Source of the DNA: Thraustochytrium sp. TN22
Lineage: Eukaryota > Sar > Bigyra > Thraustochytrida > Thraustochytriidae
NCBI GenBank assembly: GCA_013306675.1
Contig: JABLUY010000291.1
Coordinates: 2,414-41,819, forward strand
DNA: 39,406 nucleotides
Reading direction: 5' to 3'
The translations under genes and the position numbers were made by a program. Positions 16,088-24,152 of the stretch are shown here, one piece after another. Every line of letters starts with the position of its first letter. Within the stretch, counting starts at the first letter, position 1. The notes beneath the pieces are model-generated. The model was not told where the DNA came from. It saw nothing but the letters and a program-made list of their open reading frames with translations, and made no database searches.

Positions 16088-19015
16088 ATGTCGGGCGATG
16101 TGGCGACGCTGCTGAGCAACACGCTGAGCCCGGTGGCGGAGACGCGGCGCAGCGCGGAGAAGGCCCTGGACCAATTGACGGCGCAGCAAGGCTTCGCGCT
16201 GGGGCTGTTGGGGCTGCTGGAGAAGGCGGACACGGCGCCGGGCGTGCAGCAGGCCGGGTCGGTGTACTTCAAGAACCTAGTCAAGAAGCACTGGGAGAAT
16301 GACATCGAGAACAAGGTGCTGAGCGCGACGGATCGCGAGCAGATCAAGGCGAACCTGCTGACGCTCATGTGCCAGGTGAACCGGCAGGTGCAGGTGCAGC
16401 TGAGCGAGGCGATCCGCATCATCGGCAAGAGCGACTTCCCGGAGAAGTGGCAGGGCCTGCTGCCGGACCTGACGCAGAAGCTGAACTCGACGCAGGACTT
16501 CACCGTGATTCTGGGCCTGCTCGAGACGGCCAACACGCTCTTCAAGATGTTCCGCAACGAGGCGGCCTCGGACGAGCTGCACATCAAGCTCAAGTACTGC
16601 CTGGAGCAGTTCCAGGAGCCGCTGCTGCTCTTTTTCAAGCAGTGCATGTCGATGCTGGATCCCAACGCGGGCAACAAGGACACGCTCGAGAAGGTCTTCA
16701 CGGCGCTGCGCCTGCTGGTGCGCATCTGGTTCTCGCTCAACTGGCAGGATCTGCCCGAGTTCTTTGAGGACCACATGGCCGAGTGGATGACCGAGTTCCA
16801 CAAGCTCCTCACCTACGAGAACAAGCTGCTTGAGAGCGACGATGACGAGCAGCCCGGCAAGGTCGAGCTTGTGCAGCAGGCCATCGTGGAGAACCTCAAC
16901 CTCTACCTGACCAAGTACGAGGAGGACTTCAGCCAGCACGTCAAGACCTTTGCTATCACCGTCTGGAATCTGCTCAACAAGACGCCCACCTCAGCCAGCT
17001 ACGATGGTCTTGTTACCATGAGCATCCGCTTCCTGGCGCAGCTCATCGGCAACGTGCGCCAGAAGGACCTCTTCGCGCAGGAGTCCACGCTGCAGGAGAT
17101 CATCGAGAAGATCGTCCTGCCCAACCTGCGCCTGCGCGAGACAGACGTGGAGAACTTTGAGGACAACCCCATGGAGTACATCCGCCGCGACATTGAGGGC
17201 TCCGACTCGGACACGCGCCGCCGCACGGCCTGCGACCTCGTGCGCGCCATGTGCCGCCACTTTGACGAGCGCACCACCAAGCTTTGCGAGACCGTCGTCA
17301 CGGCGCTCGTCAACGAGTACCGCGGCAACCAGGCGCAGAACTGGCACCAGATGGACACGGCTGTCACGCTCATGCTGGCCGTCGCCGTGCGCCGCCACTC
17401 GCTCGTGGGCGGCGTCACCGAGGTCAACCCCAACATCAACGTCAACGAGTTCTTCTCGCAGCTCATCCTGCCCGAGCTCATGGCCGCCAACGTCGACTCG
17501 CAGCCCGTCGTCAAGGCCGACGTCATCAAGTTCTTCACCACTTTCCGCAACCAGATGCCGCGCGACATCGTGCTTCAGGTCCTCCCGCAGCTCGCCAACC
17601 TGCTCAAGGCGAGCTCCTTCGTCGTCCACACCTACGCTGCGCAGTCCATCGACCGCATCCTTACCATCCGCGACCAGACCAAGCCCGACCCCAAGCCGCT
17701 CGTCTACGGGCCCGACGACCTCAACACGGTTCTCGGCCCGGCCATGACCAACCTCTTCGCCATCCTCGAGTCCTATGAGGGCGGCGTTGAGAATGAGTAC
17801 GTCGCCAAGGCCGTCATGCGCATCATCACGCGCGCGCACCCGCAGACCATCGCCCAGGCCGTCGAAGGCGTCCTCGACAAGCTCAATACCGTCCTGGCCC
17901 GCGTCTGCGCCAACCCGCAAAACCCCAGGTTCATCCACTTCCTCTTCGAGTCCATCGCCGCCCTCATCCGCGCCGCCTGCTCCGTCAACCCGCAGGCCGC
18001 CGAGGACTTCGAGAAGCGCCTCATGCCGGCCTTCCAGGCCGTCCTTCAGCAGGAGATCGCCGAGCTCACCCCGTACGTCTTCCAGATCCTCGCCCAGCTT
18101 CTTGAGCTGCGCCCCTCCGCCATCTCCCAGGGCTACCTCTCGCTCTTCCAGCCCCTGCTCCACCCGGACAACTGGCGCAACACGGGCAACCACCCGGCGC
18201 TCGTGCGCCTGCTCGAGGCCTACATGCGCAAGGCCGCCCGCGAGACCGTCGGCTCCAACCCCAAGCAGCTCGAGGGCATGCTCGGCATCTTTCACCTCCT
18301 CCTCACGCAAAAGTCCACCGCCGAGATGTCCTTCCGCCTCATCATCGGCATCGTCGAGTTCCTCCCGCCAGAGGCTTACCGAAACTACCTGCCCCAGATC
18401 TTCAACCTCGCCGTCACCACCCTCGGCCGCATCCGCACCAAGGCCTTCGCGCTGTCCATGACCAACTTTGTCTCCGTCATCGTCGGCAAGCACGGCGTCC
18501 AGGACGTCCAGGCCGCCATGCAGAACATTCAGGGCCTCGGCTTCACCGAGTTCCTGCGCGACGTTTGGATCCCCTCTTCCTCCGCCATCAAGAGTGCCCA
18601 GGACCGCAAGGCCTGCGCCATCGCGCTCACCCGCGTCCTCTGCGAGGCGCCCGACCTCCGTGTCCCGCCTCTTGCCGAGTCCGTCTGGGCCAACACCTTC
18701 GTCGCGGTCCTCAACATTTTCGAGACCCCGGCCCCGGCCGCCGACCTCGATTCTCACGAGGAGCTTCTCGAGCAGATTACCGAGACCGGCTACGCCTCCT
18801 CCTTCTCCAAGCTCGTTTACGGCCAGACCGAGCTCCGCGACTCCTTCAAGGAGATCGATGACCCGCGTGCCTTCTTCGTGCAGAGCATCGTCAAGGCCTC
18901 CCAGACCACGCCGGGCACCTTCCAGCCCCTCATTGCCAATGCGCTTCAGGGCAAGCCCAACTTCACCTCCTTTTTCGCCAACCTCCTTCAGACCGCCGGC
19001 CTCTCTCTCAGCTAA
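16088..19015 (+). CDS. CSE1L: Exportin-2 (CSE1/CAS), importin-alpha re-exporter
   Basis: Carries importin-alpha back from nucleus to cytoplasm as a complex with Ran-GTP. The 975-residue protein matches the family length (human 971) and reads as HEAT-repeat alpha-solenoid throughout. The importin-beta N-terminal domain covers roughly residues 20-95 (AEKALDQLTAQQGFALGLL...LLTLMC). The conserved central Cse1 block NPMEYIRRDIEGSDSDTRRR is at ~360-380, and the C-terminal CAS/CSE domain continues to the end. The start at 16088 (GCAACCATGT) matches the usual N-terminus. The frame is open upstream to 15743, but that part is unrelated and crosses the promoter and the GGC run. It is a single exon, unusual for this gene in most eukaryotes. 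Confidence 0.96.
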   Translation: MSGDVATLLSNTLSPVAETRRSAEKALDQLTAQQGFALGLLGLLEKADTAPGVQQAGSVYFKNLVKKHWENDIENKVLSATDREQIKANLLTLMCQVNRQVQVQLSEAIRIIGKSDFPEKWQGLLPDLTQKLNSTQDFTVILGLLETANTLFKMFRNEAASDELHIKLKYCLEQFQEPLLLFFKQCMSMLDPNAGNKDTLEKVFTALRLLVRIWFSLNWQDLPEFFEDHMAEWMTEFHKLLTYENKLLESDDDEQPGKVELVQQAIVENLNLYLTKYEEDFSQHVKTFAITVWNLLNKTPTSASYDGLVTMSIRFLAQLIGNVRQKDLFAQESTLQEIIEKIVLPNLRLRETDVENFEDNPMEYIRRDIEGSDSDTRRRTACDLVRAMCRHFDERTTKLCETVVTALVNEYRGNQAQNWHQMDTAVTLMLAVAVRRHSLVGGVTEVNPNINVNEFFSQLILPELMAANVDSQPVVKADVIKFFTTFRNQMPRDIVLQVLPQLANLLKASSFVVHTYAAQSIDRILTIRDQTKPDPKPLVYGPDDLNTVLGPAMTNLFAILESYEGGVENEYVAKAVMRIITRAHPQTIAQAVEGVLDKLNTVLARVCANPQNPRFIHFLFESIAALIRAACSVNPQAAEDFEKRLMPAFQAVLQQEIAELTPYVFQILAQLLELRPSAISQGYLSLFQPLLHPDNWRNTGNHPALVRLLEAYMRKAARETVGSNPKQLEGMLGIFHLLLTQKSTAEMSFRLIIGIVEFLPPEAYRNYLPQIFNLAVTTLGRIRTKAFALSMTNFVSVIVGKHGVQDVQAAMQNIQGLGFTEFLRDVWIPSSSAIKSAQDRKACAIALTRVLCEAPDLRVPPLAESVWANTFVAVLNIFETPAPAADLDSHEELLEQITETGYASSFSKLVYGQTELRDSFKEIDDPRAFFVQSIVKASQTTPGTFQPLIANALQGKPNFTSFFANLLQTAGLSLS

Positions 19016-20699
19016 GACCAACTGCTGGTTGCCGCGGTGCACAAGCGTGCGCTGCGAAGCACAGCACAGCCATCGCACTCATTCTCCTTTGCTGCTGCTC
19101 TGCCGCCTGCGCCTTTCCTCCGCGGCTTGCAAGCGCGGAGGACCACGGGTGCTCGGTCAGTGACTTTCCAAAAGAGATCATGCTGACGGTGGTACGTGAC
19201 TACCTCTGACGAAGCCTCCTTCTCCTGATGCTACCGTGGCCGCTGCTGCTGCCACCTTCTGCTGCCAAACCAAAGTGAATTTGTCTTGTGCCGCAACTCA
19301 GAGTCAGACTTGGCTCGAGGACATGTATGTGCTCTGCACTGCAGCCTCTTGCAGGTTTCGCAAACACGCGGCACCTGTCTTTGGTGAGAAAACCCCCCAA
19401 GCAACGGTGAAGTTTCTTCGTGAATTTGTCTTGGCATCGCGACTCGGACTTGGCTCAAGCTAAAGGCGACCTCCGAGTCCTCCATGTCCTGTTGGCTGCC
19501 ACACCTCAGTTTTCTGCCGCCGTCGCGATCAACTGTTGGTCAATTTGACTTGGCTCGCATTCCACGTCCAAATAAAAAGGCACGATGCTCGAAAACGCCC
19601 GCCTCTTCCCGATGCTGGCTGGCATCTCATTTTTTTCCCCATCCAAAGTGTAACAGTTATGAGAGTTATGGGTAGGAGATGTTTGGTGACTCTCTAGCAA
19701 ACGAAAGAAAGCCCCGCCCCTCGTCCACCGAGGTGGAACGAGAGGACGGGGCGAGAATAGGTTGTAGGTGAGCGAACGCGGCTGTTCGTCGCTCTACTGC
19801 TTCTCGCTTGCTAAGATCCTCGCTCTCCGGCGATTCAGATCTATCGCGGTCTGGCATTGCTCGCTCGGCGAGCTGGATAGAAAAGAGACACGCATCAGGC
19901 TGCGGCGTCCTGGACTCCGCGCCATGCGTTGACCTAGACTTTTGTCCTATGTCCATGCTAACAAGCGTTTGATCGTTGACTACCAGGCTCCCGCACTGCA
20001 GCTGTCGTTCTCGCTCCGCCCGCGCCGGTCGAGGTCGTCAAGGAACTTACCAACATGTGTGCAACCTCAGCGCGAGCGTGCTTACAACAAACTGCCGGCG
20101 GGTCTCATCCCGACCGTGGGCTCTTGGCCCTTGCCGATGTGATTGACCAGCCGCCGTCCGTCCAACAGACAGAGAGGTTGCATTTTGTGAACTTGTCTTG
20201 CAATGTGCCAGTGCTGCCGCGATTTGGACTTGGCCCAAAATGGACTACGGAGACTGTCTCCTCAGGCTTCTCCTCCTACCGTTGCAGTGTGCTGCAGCCC
20301 CAACTCCAAGTGGAAAATCCCTGGTGCTAACGTTACCATTGCTGCGATTCGGGTTGGCTCAAAAATGACCACGGACACACGGTCTCTTCAAGTGTCCTCC
20401 CACCATTGTGCTGCAGCCACCTCCTTCTGCTGTCTGCCAGCCCAAAGTGGACATTGTCGCATGCTGCCACTGTCTGACGCGAAGCAAATTGGCTCGCCTT
20501 TTTTACAACGGCGGGCGGGCCAGTGGACTGCCAGTGTAACTGGTCAGACCAGGGGGGGAAAAGTGGCCCGGATCCGGATCTGCATCACTCATGGGCCAGA
20601 TACGACCGAGGCAAGCGGCTTCTCTGACGTGATGACAGACAGGACAGACCACGACTGACAAAGAGTCAGACCCTATCAGCTCGCGCGGGCCGCGCGAGC
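19016..20699. other. 1.7-kb gene-free region with a degenerate repeat family
   Basis: Holds CSE1 3' sequence, six degenerate copies of a TTTGTCTTG...CGGACTTGGCTC motif (separate entry), and between ~19690 and ~20000 a different block with an imperfect hairpin at 19714-19752. A minus-strand frame of 96 codons at 19666-19956 has no recognisable similarity. The right end should contain the promoter of the next gene. Confidence 0.55.
19274..20495. repeat. Degenerate dispersed/tandem repeat, about six copies
   Basis: A pattern of GAATTTGTCTTG, then 10-30 bp, then CGGACTTGGCTCAA recurs near 19274-19320, 19421-19459, 19526-19558, 20187-20240, 20338-20365 and 20450-20495. Several copies are preceded by a CTGCTGCC-type stretch. 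Copies are too diverged to fix a unit length by eye. Confidence 0.55.
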
Positions 20700-23198
20700 A
20701 TGAGACAGACGCGCGCCAGAGCCATGCGGACGCAGGCCTCCCCGCTGCCGCTGCTGCTGATTCTCGTAGGGGCCTTGCTCCTCAAGCCGGCATGCGCGAA
20801 GCTCCTCAGCGTCCTCGTCAACGAGACCTCCGGCAGCTTCGCGCTGCGCGTGCAAGGACCCGACAGTCTGCCCGTCTTCGCGAGCCTGCCGGTGCGCACG
20901 ACCGTGCAAGGCCGTTCGCTAGAGGCTGGCGCTGGCCTGCAACTCGCAACCACCAAGCGCAGCGCCGGGTCCGACAACCTCGGCAGCTACCAGGAGACCC
21001 GCTTCGTGTGGACCTTTGCCGAAAACACCTCATGGACCTTTGAGACGGCGCTCCTCGAGTACGACGATTCGGACACCGTCGCCTTCGTGCAGCGCTGGCC
21101 GCAGGGCGCGGAAGGCACCTCCGTGAACCGCAGCAACCATGCCTCCAGCCACTGGCCAGCCCTTGCCATCGCGCCCCAGTACTACGCCAAGGTGCGTGCG
21201 GACCGCCCGCTCGAGTACGATGACTACCTGACGCAGCTCAGCATCGGCGTGCTCTCTTTCAACGACCGCTTCATGCAGCGCAGCGCCGCGCGCGCGCTCG
21301 GCTACGCCACCTACGAGTTCGGCGGCGAGCGCGCTGGCCCCATGATCTTCTTCGACCGCGACCTGCACTGGAATCTAGCGATTGCTCCGCTCGATGGAGC
21401 CATGGCCTCCAACGTCGAGGCGCTCAACGTGCGCGACGGCAGCATCTTCGCCATGGGCCTCCTCGGCACCATCGACCACGTCCCACCCGACTTCCAGCTG
21501 AGCTACCTCTTCTCACTCTCGCCAAACAGCACCACGCTTGCCTGCAAACATCTCGGCGAGGCGTTGCTGCAGTACCACGGCACGCGCCAGGCGCGCGCCG
21601 AGGCGCGCCGCGCCGACCTTTCGCTCGATTTCCTCGGCTACATCACAGACAATGGCGCTTACTACTACTACAAGACCGAGAACGCGCAGACCTATGAGCA
21701 GACCATGCTCGAGGTATACGCCGACGCCCAGCGCAATGGTCTTCCCTACCGCTACGTGCAGCTCGACTCGTGGTGGTATAAGCGCGGCAAAGGCGGCGGC
21801 GTGCAGCGCTACCACGCCCGCGACGACGTCTTCCCGCACGGCCTAGCCAACTTCTCCGCGCGCACCCGCTGGCCGCTTTTTCTGCACAACCGGTACTGGT
21901 CACCGGACAACGTGTACGACCGCCGCAACGGCGGCGCCTACGACTTTCGCACCGAGGGCCCGTACTCGGTGCCCACGGAACAGCGCTTTTGGGACGACCT
22001 GATGACCAACATGACCGCGCAAGGCATGTTTCTCTACGAGCAGGACTGGCTCTACAATCTCTTTGAGGGTATGCCCTCGCACCTCATGCGTGAACCCACG
22101 CTCGGCACAGACTGGCTCACGCAAATGGGCAAGGCCGCTAGCGACCACGCCGTCGTCATTCAGTACTGCATGCCGCTGCCGCGCATGGTCATGCAGAGCG
22201 TCAAGATCCCCGCCGTCACCCAGGTCCGCGCTGGTGACGACTACCACCCTGGCAACACGCAAAACTGCCGCTTCCCTTACTGCCTCTACTACATTCAGAC
22301 CACCTCGCTGCTGCTCTGGTCACTCGACCTCGCGCCGGCCAAGGACGTCTTCTGGACTTCCCAAGTCCAGCCCGGAAATCCGTACGGCGACGCGGCCCAG
22401 GAGCCCCACGCCGAAATGATCGCCGCCGTCGCCGTCTACAGCGCTGGCCCTGTCCATGTCGGCGACAAGGTCGGCCACACCGACAAGCGCATCATCGACC
22501 TCATGTGCACGCCCGATGGCCGCCTGCTCCAGCCCTCGCGCCCGGCCACCTCCATTGATCAGTGCTTCATCGACGCGGCCTTTGGCGGCGCCGCGCCCAA
22601 CATGAACATTGGCGCCTCGCTATCCACCAAGGGCGCCGAGATCTGCGCCATCTCATCCACACACACGCTGTTGCGCGGCCACCACTGGCTCCACGTCCTC
22701 GCCATCCTCTCGCAGATGCCCGTCACCCTCACGCCCGCCATGCTCCCCGTCGACGTCCTCCCCACGTATGACTACCTTGCATACACCGGCTACGGCGCAC
22801 CCGCCAACTTCACGCTGCTCGGCGCATTCGACGCGAATCACCCACTCGTCGTGCCGCAGGCCGGCGCCTCCACCTTTGCCATCCTCCATGCCGCGCCCTG
22901 GCTCGGCTCGCCCAACGGGACCCAGGTCGCCATCCTCGGCGAGGCCGCCAAGTTCGTCCCGGTCTCCGAGCACCGATTTGCCGCGCTCTCCGTCACGCTG
23001 CACGGCCTCCGCCTCCGCTTGCGCGGCGTCCCCGGCGAACGCGTGGTTCTCTCCATCGCGCGCCGCGACCCTGCGCACGACAATGACGCTATCCGCGTGC
23101 AGCATCTTGACCTGCTCATCCGCAAGAACACGCTTTCCGTCTGGATCCCGTACTCCGCGCCGGCCGCGGCCGCAGCCCCAATCGCAGATGATAAATGA
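20700..23198 (+). CDS. Secreted or lysosomal TIM-barrel glycosidase-like protein (clan GH-D-like)
   Basis: An 832-residue protein with a signal peptide (hydrophobic core PLPLLLILVGALLL, likely cut after Ala33). A beta-rich N-terminal part is followed by a barrel-like core from about residue 300. Barrel strand ends carry acidic residues in positions expected of clan GH-D (GH27/GH36) enzymes: YVQLDSWWY, MFLYEQDWLY with D449 as candidate nucleophile, and VRAGDDYHPG with D513/D514 as candidate acid/base. The sequence is not a clear alpha-galactosidase and the substrate cannot be assigned. Several N-glycosylation sequons fit secretion (for example NETS, NRSN, NSTT). A second Met at 20724 would also leave the signal peptide intact. 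It converges with the carrier-like gene, with 138 bp between the two stops. Confidence 0.72.
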   Translation: MRQTRARAMRTQASPLPLLLILVGALLLKPACAKLLSVLVNETSGSFALRVQGPDSLPVFASLPVRTTVQGRSLEAGAGLQLATTKRSAGSDNLGSYQETRFVWTFAENTSWTFETALLEYDDSDTVAFVQRWPQGAEGTSVNRSNHASSHWPALAIAPQYYAKVRADRPLEYDDYLTQLSIGVLSFNDRFMQRSAARALGYATYEFGGERAGPMIFFDRDLHWNLAIAPLDGAMASNVEALNVRDGSIFAMGLLGTIDHVPPDFQLSYLFSLSPNSTTLACKHLGEALLQYHGTRQARAEARRADLSLDFLGYITDNGAYYYYKTENAQTYEQTMLEVYADAQRNGLPYRYVQLDSWWYKRGKGGGVQRYHARDDVFPHGLANFSARTRWPLFLHNRYWSPDNVYDRRNGGAYDFRTEGPYSVPTEQRFWDDLMTNMTAQGMFLYEQDWLYNLFEGMPSHLMREPTLGTDWLTQMGKAASDHAVVIQYCMPLPRMVMQSVKIPAVTQVRAGDDYHPGNTQNCRFPYCLYYIQTTSLLLWSLDLAPAKDVFWTSQVQPGNPYGDAAQEPHAEMIAAVAVYSAGPVHVGDKVGHTDKRIIDLMCTPDGRLLQPSRPATSIDQCFIDAAFGGAAPNMNIGASLSTKGAEICAISSTHTLLRGHHWLHVLAILSQMPVTLTPAMLPVDVLPTYDYLAYTGYGAPANFTLLGAFDANHPLVVPQAGASTFAILHAAPWLGSPNGTQVAILGEAAKFVPVSEHRFAALSVTLHGLRLRLRGVPGERVVLSIARRDPAHDNDAIRVQHLDLLIRKNTLSVWIPYSAPAAAAAPIADDK

Positions 23199-23336
23199 GT
23201 CCTATCCTTCACTGCTGACTGCGAGCACGTGAGCATCCTGTTGTGTGTGTGTGTGTTTTTGCTGATGAGGGTGCCAGTAGCGTCTCCTCCCCCCCCTGGT
23301 GGTTCTCCTCGGATCTCGTGGCCTGGCCACGGGCGG

Positions 23337-23816
23337 TCATACGTCATCCTCTGCCGCGCTGCGCAGAATGTGGTCGTACACGATCAGCAGCGCCGCCGAC
23401 AAAGGGATGCGTGCAGCGGTCGCCGCCAGCGCCAGCCCGCGGTCCCCGCCCGCGATGGCCACCTTGGCCTGGTCAAACGGGAACTCCGCCGCGGCAGCTG
23501 CCGCCGCCGCCGCAAGTGCCACGCCCACCTTGCGCTCAAAGGGCACCGGCTGCGACGGCGGCGCCTGGCTGAAAAAGATGCCCAGATAAACGCCCATGAA
23601 CGGCACCGTGCTCACCGCGAAGCTCGACCTGCCCTTGTGCACCGCGCTCTGCCGCAGCACGTCGAACGGGTACAGCACGGCCGCCGCACCGAGGCCCGCC
23701 GCGGCGCCCGTGAGCGCCTGCCAGCCCAGGCCGTCGCCGCGGCCCAGCGACCTGTTCATCTGGTAGTGCAGCGCGAACGCGAACGCGTAGTCCAGGCAGA
23801 ACATGGCGACCTCCAC
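23337..23816 (-). CDS. Very short mitochondrial-carrier-like membrane protein
   Basis: A 159-residue, Ala-rich protein with about four hydrophobic segments. Two sites fit the Pro-x-Asp-x-x-Arg/Lys signature that ends odd helices of mitochondrial carriers: YPFDVLR (P50, D52, R55) and FPFDQAK (P113, D115, K118), about 63 residues apart. Typical carriers are ~300 residues with three such repeats ~100 residues apart, so this is either a reduced relative or a protein that merely resembles them. No presequence is seen, as usual for carriers. It is head-to-head with the giant membrane-protein gene and tail-to-tail with the glycosidase-like gene. Function and substrate unknown. Confidence 0.6.
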   Translation of the reverse strand: MEVAMFCLDYAFAFALHYQMNRSLGRGDGLGWQALTGAAAGLGAAAVLYPFDVLRQSAVHKGRSSFAVSTVPFMGVYLGIFFSQAPPSQPVPFERKVGVALAAAAAAAAAEFPFDQAKVAIAGGDRGLALAATAARIPLSAALLIVYDHILRSAAEDDV

Positions 23817-24152
23817 CGCGACCTCAGCCTCGCTGCGCGAGCGCGCTCTCCTCTCGGGCTCTGCCGCCCGAGCGCGCGCGCGCGCAGCAGCAGCGTGCAG
23901 TGCAGTGCAGTGGAGACGCTCAAAATCTCCTCGCCGAGCTTGCTCTGGCCGATGATCTCTGGCTAGCTAGCTAGCGCCTCTCTCCTCTCACCGACTGCGA
24001 CTCGCAGGCAAGCGTGCTTGCGAGCCGAGGCCCGGCCTGCGGGCAAGCCACGCCGCGCCGCGCCGCGCCGCGCCGCGCCGGGCTCGGCGCCGCGCGGCGC
24101 CGCGCGGCCGGCGGCGTCCCGTCCCGCTCTGGGCTCCGCGTCCTCATCCTCG
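23817..24152. promoter_or_regulatory. Divergent promoter with CGCCG pentamer array
   Basis: 336 bp between head-to-head genes. Contains GTGCA pentamers (~23894-23912), a CTAGCTAGCTAG cluster (~23962-23974) and a CGCCG pentamer run (~24051-24079). Confidence 0.5.

Noticed and set aside
16991-19078. 695-codon minus-strand frame opposite CSE1, and similar long antisense frames at 11659-13590, 33815-35473 and 24786-25802
   Set aside because: They mirror conserved genes and arise because G/C third positions remove stop codons from the antisense frame. Their translations show no family similarity.
19790-19830. U2 snRNA-like words (TGCTTCTCGCTTGCTAAGATC)
   Set aside because: Resembles the U2 5' end but lacks the branch-recognition GTAGTA, Sm-site context and the rest of the RNA.
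19666-19956. 96-codon minus-strand frame
   Set aside because: Hydrophilic Ser/Arg/Glu-rich translation with no known relative, no clear start context and inside a repeat-rich gap. It cannot be supported as a gene.
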